Origin: Novosphingobium sediminis
Lineage (GTDB): Bacteria > Pseudomonadota > Alphaproteobacteria > Sphingomonadales > Sphingomonadaceae
DNA length: 51,303 nt
Direction: 5' to 3'
Assembly: GCF_007991615.1 (NCBI RefSeq)
Contig: NZ_BJYR01000030.1
Span: forward strand, 1 to 51,303
Positions 7,879 through 17,286 of this stretch are shown here, one piece after another (the first letter of the stretch is position 1; every line of letters begins with the position of its first letter). Below the pieces are notes generated by a model, which was given only the letters and a program-made list of their open reading frames with translations, was not told the origin of the DNA and made no database searches. A program made the position numbers and the translations under genes.

Positions 7879-9408
7879 TCAACCTTGGCCCATGGCCATG
7901 GCGACATCATGATAGCGAGAAGTGACGGTGTTTCGGAGTTCGTCCCTGAAGATGTAGGGATTTCGCTCCGGGTTCCGCCACCGGAACTGCATCTTCTGGC
8001 TGGTGACCAGTCGTCGCAGCGCCTTGCCGACGGCATTGCCCTGATTGCTCCGGTCGTAAATCAGCCACGTCTTTGCTTGGCCGATTGCCGGCACGCGGTA
8101 CCATTTGCGCATCAAGGGCTTGATACGGGATCGGTACTTCTGCGCCAACCAGTGCGCCATTTTCCAGAACACGACGGTGTCGATGCGCCGGAATGTGCGC
8201 GCCGTGAAGTCGGTGAACTTATAGAACGCAGCCCAGCCCACCAGTTGGCGGTTCAGGCTGTCGATCATGTCCACCGCGGCAACCTCATGATTGCCGGAGA
8301 GCGCCTCGACCAGTCGGCGAGCGAAGGTCTTGGCTTTCTCCTTGGGTATCGTCGAGACCACGGACATGCGTCCGCTCGATCCCCGCCTGCGGATAATCCG
8401 GTGCCCGAGGAACACGAACCCGTCGTTGACGTGGGTGATATGGGTCTTGTCCATATTCAACGTCAGCTTCAGGCCGTCTTCCAGAAAGGCCCGGCATTCC
8501 TCGCGGATGGCCTCGGCATGTGCCTTGGTGCCCTTGACGATGACGACGAAGTCGTCGGCGTAGCGGCAGTAGGCGACAGCAGGTTTCCATTGCCGGTTCT
8601 CGCGAACCGTGATGGGGCGTCCCTGCTGGATGCCGAAGTTCCATGCCCAGCGATCCTTTCGCGCCTTGGCGCTCAGGTATTTCGCCTCCAGCCACGCATC
8701 AAACTCATGGAGCATGATGTTGGACAGGAGCGGCGACAGCACGCCGCCTTGCGGAACACCTTCACTTGAGGCGACAAACAGGCCACGGTCAATGTGGCCT
8801 GCCTTCAGGAACCGCCAGAGCAGATCGACGAACCGATCATCCCGGATACGCTGCCGGACGCAGCGAAGCAGAAGCCGGTGGTGGACGGTATCGAAGTAGC
8901 TCGCCAGATCACCTTCGATGATCCAGCGGCCCCGCGTTCCGGCGCCAGTATCCTGCAACTGTATCTTCACTGTCCGGACAGCGTGATGCACGCTGCGCTC
9001 CGGCCGGAAGCCGTAGGAGAGGCGATGGAAGTCGCTCTCCCAGATCGGTTCCATGGCCATCAGCATCGCACGTTGGACGATGCGGTCTGTCAGGGTCGGG
9101 ATACCCAGTGGACGTTTCTTGCCATTGGCTTTCGGGATATAGATTCGCCTGACCGGCTGCGGGGCGTAATTCCCCGTCAGCAAATCCGTCCGCAGACTGG
9201 CCAGATGTTCTGCCAGTCCAGCCTGCATCCGTTGCTTGTCCATTCCGTCGATGCCCGGGGTTTTGGCGCCGCTAGACGCCAGCACGATCCGGGCCGCCTC
9301 GGCAAGCCACGCCCTGTCAGCAATGAGCCGGAGTAGGCGGTCGAACCTGCGGTTCGGATCGCTCTCGGCCCATGTCGCGAGCTTGTGCTGCATTTCACTG
9401 ATTATCAA
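7879..9408 (-). CDS. ltrA: Group II intron reverse transcriptase/maturase
   Basis: The intron-encoded protein has 509 residues. It shows RT domains with TPGIDGM near 50, the PLGIPTLTDRIVQRAMLMAM block, YGFRPERSVHHAV, EGVPQGGVLSPLLSN, and the catalytic YCRYADDFVV box near residue 278. A maturase X domain follows around WAAFYKFTDFTARTFRR. After that come ~70 residues without the zinc-binding HNH endonuclease motif, so reverse splicing would rely on RT/maturase alone or on nicked DNA. It aids folding and splicing of the surrounding intron. The frame is intact; an ATG a few codons downstream is an alternative start. Confidence 0.93.
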   Translation of the reverse strand: MIISEMQHKLATWAESDPNRRFDRLLRLIADRAWLAEAARIVLASSGAKTPGIDGMDKQRMQAGLAEHLASLRTDLLTGNYAPQPVRRIYIPKANGKKRPLGIPTLTDRIVQRAMLMAMEPIWESDFHRLSYGFRPERSVHHAVRTVKIQLQDTGAGTRGRWIIEGDLASYFDTVHHRLLLRCVRQRIRDDRFVDLLWRFLKAGHIDRGLFVASSEGVPQGGVLSPLLSNIMLHEFDAWLEAKYLSAKARKDRWAWNFGIQQGRPITVRENRQWKPAVAYCRYADDFVVIVKGTKAHAEAIREECRAFLEDGLKLTLNMDKTHITHVNDGFVFLGHRIIRRRGSSGRMSVVSTIPKEKAKTFARRLVEALSGNHEVAAVDMIDSLNRQLVGWAAFYKFTDFTARTFRRIDTVVFWKMAHWLAQKYRSRIKPLMRKWYRVPAIGQAKTWLIYDRSNQGNAVGKALRRLVTSQKMQFRWRNPERNPYIFRDELRNTVTSRYHDVAMAMGQG

Positions 9409-10043
9409 AGGTCTTCACCTCGTTTGGTCAGGTAGTTTGCACTTCAAGCAGATTGAACTGTCCCCCTTCGCCATGTGACAGGCTTTCCCTGTCGCGGACT
9501 ACTACGGGGACTCCGCCAGCATGGTGGACATCGGGGCCAACTCCCTTGGCATTCCATCATGCCTTCCCTCGTTCATATGCTGGACTTTCGCGCGCTGGGG
9601 AGGCTGCCGGTCGCAGTCCTTGTCCTTGCGTCCCGCAAGTCGATGCCGATGCCATGGTCTGGCTGCATTCTCTCCATGGCTCCCTGCGGGCGACCTACAT
9701 GTACGCCCGCATTCGGATGCCGCCGACATACGTCTCCGGCGCCATCATCAGCATTCCGCCTGTTAAGCCGTGTAGGCGAAGGCGACATTTCAGCCCTCGG
9801 ATGCGGATTAACCGGTTCGTGTTCCTCAACCTTCCAGCGCTACAGCCTCGGGGACCATCTCGGCGTAACGGCTTCGCCTCAATCCCCTTTACCTGCGGGC
9901 TACGTCACCCTGCCAGTTGACAGCAGGTCACCGCCGCTTGGGCTCATGCCCCCTCACAGCAGAGGGCAAGGCATTCGTTCAATTCCTCCTTTCTCCTTTG
10001 CATTCCAACATACGCCTCCCGGACCATCCGGGACGAGGCGCAC

Positions 10044-10482
10044 AGTATGTGAAGTCGGTCTGCCACATCTCGTTCGGCCGGGTGGTCTTGGTGTGGAACT
10101 GATCGGCGGCCTTGATCACCACATAGGCCGGGCTGGTGATCAGGTCATGGGCCTTCAGAAGGCGGTAAACCGTGGCTTCCGACACGAAGTAACGCCTTTC
10201 GTCGGTAAAGCGCACCGCCAGCTCCCGTGGGCTCAGCTCGGACTGCTCCAGTGCCAGTTCGATGATCTGATCATGGATGTCAGGCGGGATCCGGTTCCAC
10301 ACGCGGCTCGGTGCCGATGGCCGATCTTCCAACGCCTCCGGTCCGCCTTCGAGGAACCGGTCGTACCAGCGGTAGAACGTCCGGCGTGCGATCCCCAGCT
10401 TGTCGAGGGTGAGCTTCGCCGGCAGATGCGACTGCTCGACGATCCGGATGATCTCGAGCTTCTCGGATGCGGGATATCTCAT
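10044..10482 (-). CDS. IS3 transposase OrfB, 5' exon
   Basis: The N-terminal part of the transposase begins MRYPASEKLEIIRIVEQS at an ATG (10482) that overlaps the orfA stop (ATGA). It has HTH-like segments (LPAKLTLDKLGIARRTFYRW and SPRELAVRFTDERRYFVSEA) and reaches the first catalytic aspartate in NEMWQTDFTY, directly before the intron. The same frame is open upstream to 10554 across the A7G motif, so a -1 frameshift from orfA would give an OrfAB fusion. Confidence 0.85.
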
Positions 10483-10865
10483 TCGTCGTCGCCCCCATCC
10501 GCGATCATGCTTTTTTTGAGCAGACGGTTTTCGAGCGTCAGGTCGGCCACGCATTCCTTCAGGGCACGGGCTTCGCGGCGCAGGTCCTGCACCTCGCCGC
10601 TGGTCGCGGCACGAGCCGTGTCACCCGCCAGGCGCCGCTTGCCCGCTTCCATGAACTCCTTCGACCAGGTGTAATACAGGCTCTGGGCAATGCCTTCCTT
10701 GCGGCATAGTTCGGCAATGCTGTCTTCGCCACGCAGCCCATCGAGCACAATGCGGATCTTGTCTTCGGCCGAAAAATGCCGCCGGGTCTGCCGCCGGATG
10801 TCCTTCACCACACGCTCAGCAGGGGCCTTGGCAGGCGATTTTTTCAAGGAGTGTTGGGGCTTCAT
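10479..10865 (-). CDS. IS3 OrfA (HTH protein)
   Basis: OrfA is the DNA-end-binding, regulatory partner in IS3 transposition. It has 128 residues from the ATG at 10865. The HTH_Tnp_1 domain lies near 30-75 (RRHFSAEDKIRIVLDGLRGE then SIAELCRKEGIAQSLYYTWS). A leucine-zipper-like C-terminal helix (LRREARALKECVADLTLENR) serves for dimer formation. A longer frame extends upstream to 10901, but that part lies in the IS end. The start codon and the first six codons are inside an inverted repeat with the IS terminus. Confidence 0.88.
   Translation of the reverse strand: MKPQHSLKKSPAKAPAERVVKDIRRQTRRHFSAEDKIRIVLDGLRGEDSIAELCRKEGIAQSLYYTWSKEFMEAGKRRLAGDTARAATSGEVQDLRREARALKECVADLTLENRLLKKSMIADGGDDE
10510..10517 (-). 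promoter_or_regulatory. A7G slippery site, programmed -1 frameshift in IS3
   Basis: The minus-strand run AAAAAAAG sits near the end of orfA, reading CTC AAA AAA AGC in the orfA frame. The orfB frame (CAA AAA AAG CAT) is open across it and continues into orfB, so slipping back one base would produce OrfAB. This is the standard IS3-family expression signal. A stimulatory hairpin was not modelled. Confidence 0.65.
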
Positions 10866-10906
10866 CTTCGTTCCTTCGTCACTACGACGAAGCCCCAACA
10901 CTCCTT
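10846..10906 (-). repeat. 18-bp perfect inverted repeat linking IS end and orfA start
   Basis: AAGGAGTGTTGGGGCTTC at 10846-10863 is matched exactly by its complement at 10889-10906, with 25 bases between. The outer arm is the IS terminus; the inner arm covers the orfA start codon region. A transcript entering from outside would fold into an 18-bp hairpin burying the orfA start. Confidence 0.75.
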
Positions 10907-11980
10907 AATTCACAACCTCAAATCTGTGCCATTGGCGCTGACGGGGAACAGCGGTTCTTCCTGGGTCTTGGGGCGGCAGGAATGATAGCGGTCAACGGGG
11001 CACTCGTCCGATTCATATATCCGAAAGAACTGTTAGGGCGTGGAATCGGATACAACGCCCTGGTGATCGCCATCGGGTCGGCGGCTGGGCCGGGCATCGC
11101 CGCAGTGATCCTTAGATTTCTGGATTGGCCGTGGTTATTCGCGCTCAACGTTCCGCTCGGCGTCGCCGCATTCGCGGTCGGAGCGTTCACTTTCCCAAGG
11201 CAGCGAGGAAATTCGCCAGGCTTCGACATGCGTTCTACGGCCTTGTACATTCTTGCTCTGGGACTGTCTTCACTCGGCCTTGTCCAGTTCGCGCATGGTG
11301 AGTTCGGTTGGCCCGTAGTCTTGCAAACAGGAATGGGAATCATCGCGTTGAGCGGACTTGTCGCGATCTCAAGACACCAAAGCACCCCCATCCTCCCGGT
11401 CGATCTGTTGCGTATCCGTCCGTTGAAAATCGCCTATTCTTCCTCTTTCTTCGTCTATGCCGCGCAGATGATGGCAATGGTGTCCCTGCCCTTCATCCTG
11501 CACACCCACTTCAGACTCGACACGTTCAAGATTGGTATTGTGCTCACGCCTTGGGCTATCGCGACAGCAATAGGTGCAATCGTCGCCGGCCACCGAACCG
11601 AGCATAATCCTGGTCAACTCGAGGCCTTGGGAGCAGCCGTGCTTGCCCTTGGCCTGATCGGATTCACCCTGGCCCTAGGCTCGACATCTCTGGTCGTGCT
11701 ATCCATCTGTTCGCTGACGTGCGGTATCGGCTTTGGATTGTTCCAGACACCCAACAACCGTACCTCCTTGACATCCGGTCCGCCTGAAAGGAGCGGCGGA
11801 GCGGCAGGCATGCAGGCGCTTGCCCGCCTTTCCGGTCTGATCTCCGGAACGGCACTTGTCGCCATGCTTTTTCAGTTGGCGGGGGAAGAATCGCACCGGG
11901 TAATCGCTGTGGCTGCGGTACTTGCCGCGATTGCCGCAGGGATCGGGCTCTTGAGGAATTTACAATTGCGAAAGGCGTGA
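10907..11980 (+). pseudogene. DHA2-type MFS transporter, 5' truncated by the IS
   Basis: The frame is open from the IS junction, through QRFFLGLGAAG, to an internal ATG at 10982 and on to 11980. The part after the ATG has 332 residues and is highly hydrophobic, with typical drug:H+ antiporter-2 strings (GAAGMIAVNGALVRFIYPKE, GRGIGYNALVIAIGSAAGPG, WPWLFALNVPLG). Full family members have 14 membrane segments and about 470-500 residues; roughly the first 110, including the first membrane segments, are missing. It is therefore probably non-functional. The original substrate is unknown. Confidence 0.8.
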
Positions 11981-12010
11981 CCCTGCATAGTACGCGCGGC
12001 ACTGCCCCGC

Positions 12011-13333
12011 TCAATCAACAACAGGCGGTCGAAAATGCCATTTTTGGGACCGAGCCCGGCGGCGCTCGAGATAGAGCGCGCACAGGCAGGCGACGGTCAT
12101 CAGCGCCCCCAGCCCCGCGCCGAAGCCGTCGCTGACATCGCGCAGGACGCCGAACACCCAGTTGCCGCAGAACATGCCGATCGCGGCCGAGATCATCACG
12201 ATGCCAAGGCCCTTGCCGGCAATTCTTCCGGTCATGTCTTCCGAGATCGCCGCCATGAACACGCCGCCCATGCACCGTGCCACCAGCGAAGCGATCACCA
12301 GCAGGACGAAGGCCGTCACGGTCGTGCCGAGGCTTGTCGATACCGCGATGATCGCTGCCGTTCCCACGGAGCAGCCCGCGACGATGGGGTAGCGGCTCCG
12401 CCTTCGATCGCTGACATGGCTCACGACATAGGCCAGGCCTATGCCGACGAAGTAGAGCGGCGCGAGCAGCCGTCCGACGTCGCCCAGCGAGTAGCCGAGC
12501 GATTGCTGACCGATCTGAGGCAACCAGAACCCGAGCGTCGCGATTGCGCCGGCCGCCGAGAAATTGAGCAGGGCCGCGACCAGCAGCAGATCGAGATGGG
12601 ACGAAAGCGGCAGGGGCGCATCGTCGCCGGGCTCTGACCGTCGAGCCGCGTCGCCTTGCATCTGCCTGGCCAGCCAGTGCTTTTGGCTCTGGCTGAGCCA
12701 TCGCGCGGACTGGGGGTCGGCCGGAAACACCAACAGCGCAACCAACCCGACTGCAATCACCGGCAGCCCCTCCAACAGGAACAGCCAGCGCCAGCCGGCC
12801 AGGTCCAGCGCCCCCTCGATCTCAATGAGCACGGCGGCCAATGGCGCGCCGACGACCATCGCGACGCCGGTGCCCGAGGTAATCCCGGTGATGACCCGCG
12901 CCCGATGCGATTCTGGCCACCACAGCGCGGCGGCGAGGATCATGGACGGCATCACGCCGGCTTCTGCGACCCCGAGCAGGAATCTCAGCACATAGAATGC
13001 GACAGGGCGGGTCACGAAAGCCATCGCACTGGCGCAAGTCCCCCAACCCACCATCAACAGCGGAATCCACTTGTGCACTCCCGCCCGGCGGGCGGCCATC
13101 GTGCTGGGAACCGAGAAGAGCGCCTCGCCCAGGAAGAATATGCCCGCGCCGAAGCCGAACATGCTCGCCGTCAGGCCAAGGTGCGAGGACATCGGCAGGG
13201 CGGCGTAGCTTACGTTCGTCCGATCGACGAAGGCGGCGAAAATCACGAAGAACAGAAACGGCAGGATACGAAGATTGATCTTGCCGATTGCCGAACTGCC
13301 ATCGGAAGCATCGCTCTTGCCATTCTGCGACAT
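12011..13333 (-). CDS. MFS transporter, anion:cation symporter (ACS) type
   Basis: A 440-residue inner-membrane carrier with 12 predicted membrane segments. The ACS-like opening NLRILPFLFFVIFAAFVDRTN and the motif LLGVAEAGVMPSMILAAALW in the first half are typical; ACS carriers take up aromatic acids, hexuronates or tartrate with protons. Phthalate permeases belong to this family, so an aromatic acid is a reasonable guess here. The ATG at 13333 (MSQNGKSD) was preferred over the frame start at 13372 because GAGG lies upstream. It is on the same strand as the TonB-receptor gene just before it, so the two may form an uptake operon. Confidence 0.82.
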   Translation of the reverse strand: MSQNGKSDASDGSSAIGKINLRILPFLFFVIFAAFVDRTNVSYAALPMSSHLGLTASMFGFGAGIFFLGEALFSVPSTMAARRAGVHKWIPLLMVGWGTCASAMAFVTRPVAFYVLRFLLGVAEAGVMPSMILAAALWWPESHRARVITGITSGTGVAMVVGAPLAAVLIEIEGALDLAGWRWLFLLEGLPVIAVGLVALLVFPADPQSARWLSQSQKHWLARQMQGDAARRSEPGDDAPLPLSSHLDLLLVAALLNFSAAGAIATLGFWLPQIGQQSLGYSLGDVGRLLAPLYFVGIGLAYVVSHVSDRRRSRYPIVAGCSVGTAAIIAVSTSLGTTVTAFVLLVIASLVARCMGGVFMAAISEDMTGRIAGKGLGIVMISAAIGMFCGNWVFGVLRDVSDGFGAGLGALMTVACLCALYLERRRARSQKWHFRPPVVD

Positions 13334-13410
13334 ATGAGGCCATCCTCGCATTTGCAGGCAGCCGGCGGACAAGCCGCGCGAACCGCCCGCGCGCCTGTCC
13401 GACGCCCAAA

Positions 13411-15650
13411 CTAGAAGCGGAATCCGACCTCGATGCCTGTCAGGCGCGGCGGCGCATAGGTCTCTGTGGTGCCGAACGGCGGCTGTCGCGACATGATGCT
13501 GGTGACCAGCGTATTGCCCGCGTTGCGCACGTAGGCGGCAATATAGATGTTGTCACCCGGCAGGTGATAGGTCAGCCTGGCATTGATCGTGTCGTAGGCC
13601 GGCGCGGACATCGTCGGGTCCTCGAAGGCCGTGAAGTACCGCCGCGACTGACGGAAATAGTCGGCATAGAATTGCAGCCTTCCCACCGATCCGAGCGGCA
13701 CCTCGATCTCGACAAAGGCGGTTCCGGTGAAGCGCGGCGACTGGATCATCCGGTTGCCGCCGACATCGAGATACTGGACGATCGCCGGTGTCGCCGGCGG
13801 ACGGCCGGGAATGGCGTTGGCAAGATCAGCGAGGACGGTGCCTTGCGAATAGCGCCCATTGAGGAAAGATAGCGTTCCGCCGATCCGCACGCCTTCGACC
13901 GCAAGGAACGAACCTTCCAGTTCCAGTCCGTCCACCTTGGCGCGACCGGCGTTCTGCAGGAAGGTCAGGACCTGGGTTCCCTGCAGGAGGCCATTGAATA
14001 TCTGGAGATCGCGATAGTCGTAATGGAAGGCCGTGGCGTTCAACGTCAACCGCCGGTCGAAGAACTGGGTGCGCAGGCCAAGCTCATAGTTCCAGATCGA
14101 TTCGGGATTGGCCGCACTCGCCACGTTCTGCGGATCGAATGCCCCGCTCTTGAACCCCCGCGTCGCGCTCGCATAAACAAGAATGTCATCGGCGGGTCGA
14201 AACTCGAGCGACGCCCTGGGCTACCAGTCGGTCCATTTCTTCCGATTGGTTCCGGTCGCCGTGGCGCCCGCGATCGTCCGGGCCGAAGTGCCGAAGCGCT
14301 CCTCGGAACTGTAGCGCAGCCCGCCGACGATCCTCAGCTGCCGGGAAATCCTGAAACCGAGTTCGGCATACCCGGCGTAGGATTTGACCTTCGTGCCCGA
14401 GATCGTGGAACTGAGGCCGCCGGGGGTCAGCACCGGCAGCAGTCCGCCGGTATCCTCATCCGCATAGGTAAAACCAAGCAGCCAGTCGAAACGGGAATCC
14501 CCGGGCTTCGATGTCAGGGTGATGTCCTGATAGAAGAAATCGGTCGTGCTGAGCTGGCCGCGATATTCCAGCAGCGGCACGATGGAATCGTCCAGATCGA
14601 GGACCGTCGGACCAAGCCTGTAGCGGTTGTAGGCGGTGTTCGTCTGCAGAACGCCGATGCTCGTGTCCAGGACAATGCGAAGGTTGCCGCCGTAGCTCTT
14701 CATCGGATTGCTGTCGACGACGCTGTGATACGATGCACGGGGATCAGCCGAGAAGGGGGCCCCGGGGCCTGCCGGGGTGGTCACGAATGGAAAGGCATTG
14801 GGATCGATCGCCTTGATCGTCCCCGGCGCCCCGTTCTCCTTGCTATAGTTGCCGGAGAGGGTGATGGTGAGATTGGGCGCCGGCGTGGCCCGCAGCGCGC
14901 CCCGGACAGCCCAGAAATCCTTGTCGTCGTAGCGTTGGCCGGTCCCCAGGTCCTTGGAATAGCCGGCGTGCTTGCTGCGAACCGCGCTGAAGCGGGCCGA
15001 CAGCAGACCGTCGACCAGCGGCCCCGAGATCATGCCCCGGGCGCGCAGGCTGTCATGGTTTCCGACCTGGAAATCGGCGGATGCCTTCACGGTATCGGTA
15101 GGCGCCGCGGTGGAGATGAGGATGACGCCACCGGTCGCGTTCCGCCCGTAGAGCGTCGCTTGCGGACCGCGCAGCACTTCCACGCGGTCGACGTCGAACA
15201 GTTCCTGGATCGCGTAAGTGTTGCGCGGGATGTAGACCCCGTCCACGTAGGTTGCAACACTGTTATCCGTGAACGATCCGAACACGTTGCTGCCGACACC
15301 GCGCACGTAGACGAAGCTCGATCCGGCACTGGTGGCGATGTTGAGCGAAGGCACGGTGGTCTGCAACCCCGCGGTGTCGGTCACGTTGGCCGCATCGAGG
15401 CGATCCGCGCTGACCGCGTTCACGGTGAGGGCGGTATCTTGAAGGCGCTGTTCGCGCCGCGACGCGGTGACAACGATCTCGTCGCCCGACGCGCCGGGCC
15501 GCCCGGTGGCGCGGATGGCTTCCTCGTCGGCGCCGGCCAGGGCCGGTGTTCAGGGCGCTCCGCATTTGCCTGCGCCCAGGCCGGCGCGCAATATCCTGCC
15601 GCGGCAATGAGCAAGGCCACCCGGTAGTCGGCCATCGCGGTACGACGCAT
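13411..15650 (-). pseudogene. TonB-dependent outer-membrane receptor with a frameshift and an internal stop
   Basis: Three in-order pieces are seen. The signal peptide frame (15650 leftward, MRRTAMADYRVALLIAAAGY, cleavage near AWAQA) is one. The TonB-box and plug frame has DEIVVTASRREQRL, VYVRGVGSN, and VEVLRGPQATLYGRNATGGV. The C-terminal barrel ends in the aromatic GIEVGFRF. The signal and plug frames are out of register near 15545-15555, where TGA also interrupts the plug frame. A TAG at 14221-14223 interrupts the barrel, and the same frame resumes as PRASLEFRPADDILVYASAT. Without these lesions the protein would be about 745 residues, normal for the family. Sequencing error could explain either lesion. 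Confidence 0.8.
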
Positions 15651-15691
15651 TTCTCCCTCCCCTATTGCCACGGCTTGTTGGCTTGTGACGA

Positions 15692-15719
15692 ACCATACAA
15701 AGTCGATTCACACTGTCAA
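15692..15719 (-). promoter_or_regulatory. Promoter of the TonB-receptor gene with an adjoining dyad
   Basis: On the minus strand TTGACA (15719-15714), a 16-base spacer, and TATGGT (15697-15692) form a good sigma-70-like promoter about 45 bases before the receptor start at 15650. An inverted repeat, AATAG-N9-CTATT at 15718-15736, overlaps the -35 edge and may be bound by the divergent MarR regulator at 15801. Confidence 0.5.
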
Positions 15720-15800
15720 TAGGAAGAGTATCTATTTATGTTCGTTCGTCCCTGCCAGGGGTGTTGACGATGCCGCTCTTTCGCCTAAGGATTGAAGATC

Positions 15801-16295
15801 ATGGACGAGATCAGCCTCCCATCCGATGAAGGGCAGGAATTGCCAAGCCAGCTCGCTTTCAACCCCGTCAAGACCGATATTGGATTGTTGGCGCGCGATC
15901 TGTATCGCTTGTTCAATCAGGCGATCGACGAGCGGGTTCGTCGCTTCGGTCTGTCGACCAATGCCTGCCGCTACCTCGCAGTCATCGGCATGCATGCGGG
16001 GATTACACCCAAGGAAATGAGCGAATACTTCAGCGTTCGCTCGCCGACTACCGTATCGGCACTCAGGATACTCGAAGAAAAGCGGCTGGTTGAACGGTAC
16101 AAGGATCGCGTGGATGCCCGCAAGACCCGCTACAAGCTGACGGCGCGCGGGGTCGAGGTCGAGGCGCTGGCGAGAGCGAGCGCCGTGGATGTCGAGGCGC
16201 TCGCAGTCGGGTGCCTGAGCGATCAGGAGAAAGAGGAATTCGGCCGCATGGTGGCGCGCATTCGCAGTTCGCTGGAGTCGGTACTCGCCCCTTGA
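15801..16295 (+). CDS. MarR-family regulator
   Basis: A 164-residue winged-helix repressor. The HTH region reads MHAGITPKEMSEYFSVRSPT, then VSALRILEEKRLVERY, and the wing KDRVDARKTRYKLTARGVEV is characteristic. MarR proteins usually repress a neighbouring operon until an aromatic ligand binds. It is transcribed away from the TonB-receptor/transporter genes, its most likely targets. The ATG at 15801 sits ten bases after TAAGGA and is preferred to the TTG at 15792. Confidence 0.85.
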   Translation: MDEISLPSDEGQELPSQLAFNPVKTDIGLLARDLYRLFNQAIDERVRRFGLSTNACRYLAVIGMHAGITPKEMSEYFSVRSPTTVSALRILEEKRLVERYKDRVDARKTRYKLTARGVEVEALARASAVDVEALAVGCLSDQEKEEFGRMVARIRSSLESVLAP

Positions 16296-16489
16296 CGCTT
16301 GTTCGACCGGGGGGAAGCACCGGCGCCGGCGTCATGCCGCCCTGCCCGGGCCACTGGTGTCGCCAAGCTCGCCACCGGCGGGTCCGGCCTTGATCATGCA
16401 CCTGCGCGCCTATTGATCGATAGAAGAGCGACATTGTTTGCTCGGGAGCCAACCCGAAGTCTGCATGCCACGCGCCCCCGCGGGCGGAA

Positions 16490-17092
16490 TCACCCGTTCA
16501 ACTCCGCCTTCAGAGCCTCGATGACGAGAGACATGACGGTTTCGTTGGCGGCCCGGTGCTCCTCAGACGATGAAATCGCCTGGCCGCGAGCAAGCGCCCA
16601 AATGGCGCGAATAATGGCCAATGCCCGGTCGCCATCCACTCCCCTCTTGACGAGATGGGGTTTCCAGACCTGTTCGACTGCAGTTCGTTCGCGTGATATC
16701 AGAGACTTGGCCGCGTCGCCAAACAGGCTATGCCGACGAACCGACAGGAATATGTCGAGGAATATCAGAAATTCCTCGGTTGCATAAAAACGGCGGGCAC
16801 TTTCGGCGATTAGCCCGAACACGTCCGGATTCCCGTCGGCTTGCGATGCATCGGTCCGAGCCAGCTCAATGATCTGAATGGACAACCGCTCCAGCACGGC
16901 AAGGACCAGGTCGTCCTTGGTGGGAAAGTGGTGAAGTTGTCCGCCGAGCGACACGCCTGCTTCCTTCGCAACGGCGGCCACACGTAGCGAAGCATAACCG
17001 CTGTCTGCCAGCAAGCGGGTCGCGGCCTCGAGTATCCGCTCACGGGTAAGGTCCTTTTGCTCCTTTCTCAGGGCTCTGGCCGGAACAGACAC
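16490..17092 (-). CDS. TetR/AcrR-family regulator
   Basis: The N-terminal TetR DNA-binding domain is clear: LTRERILEAATRLLADSGYA, then SLRVAAVAKEAGVSLGGQLH and HFPTKDDLVLAVLERL. A helical ligand-binding domain of about 130 residues follows. The GTG at 17092 (SVPARALRKEQ) gives the usual ~200-residue length and follows GGGAAGG; longer starts at 17152 or 17179 lack ribosome-binding sites. It lies downstream of the monooxygenase gene on the same strand and converges with the MarR gene at 15801. The ligand is unknown. Confidence 0.83.
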   Translation of the reverse strand: MSVPARALRKEQKDLTRERILEAATRLLADSGYASLRVAAVAKEAGVSLGGQLHHFPTKDDLVLAVLERLSIQIIELARTDASQADGNPDVFGLIAESARRFYATEEFLIFLDIFLSVRRHSLFGDAAKSLISRERTAVEQVWKPHLVKRGVDGDRALAIIRAIWALARGQAISSSEEHRAANETVMSLVIEALKAELNG

Positions 17093-17286
17093 TCTCACCT
17101 TCCCGAAGATTGGAGAAATCCCGCCCAGTTTGCCGGACGCGCCGTGCCTCATACGATGGGCTCGATCGATACTATTCATTCCAGCGGTGCTGGCAAAGGC
17201 ATTATTTCTGGGGAACTGCAGCCAGCGCAGTGGAAAGGGTGCCCTGTTCCATCTGGACCACCGGAAGGAGCAGGGCGCCAAGCTTT

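Larger units (their letters stand above)
7805..10043 (-). mobile_element. Group II intron (2239 bp) inserted in IS3 orfB
   Basis: The boundaries can be fixed from sequence. On the minus strand the 5' splice site reads TTCACATACT then GTGCGCC (the group II GUGYG start), and the intron ends CTACTCCAC (AY end) before TCAAGATT. Joining the flanks restores the transposase reading TDFTY-FKIIGWGW without loss. The intron holds a reverse transcriptase/maturase gene (7879-9408) and a textbook domain V at 7840-7873. About 635 bases of 5' RNA (domains I-III) lie at 9409-10043. It appears complete and potentially able to splice. Confidence 0.9.
7256..10906 (-). mobile_element. IS3-family insertion sequence containing a group II intron
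   Basis: The element carries orfA (10479-10865) and orfB (10482 leftward, split by an intron) in the IS3 arrangement, with an A7G frameshift motif near the orfA end and partially matching ends. The right end reads inward AAGGAGTGTTGGGGCTTC from 10906; the left end contains TGTTAGGCGGCG near 7261. Without the intron the IS would be about 1.4 kb, a normal IS3 size. Its right end truncates the transporter gene at 10907. The exact left boundary is uncertain by a few bases and no clear target duplication was seen. Confidence 0.8.

Noticed and set aside
14221..14223. The TAG codon in the TonB receptor as a recoded amino acid
   Set aside because: No sign of a pyrrolysine system or other recoding, and the gene also has a frameshift; decay or sequence error is simpler.
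14023..15627. A 534-residue open frame on the plus strand opposite the TonB receptor
   Set aside because: It is a composition shadow of GC-rich coding DNA; the minus strand has a clear signal peptide, TonB box and barrel, and the plus-strand product has no family features.
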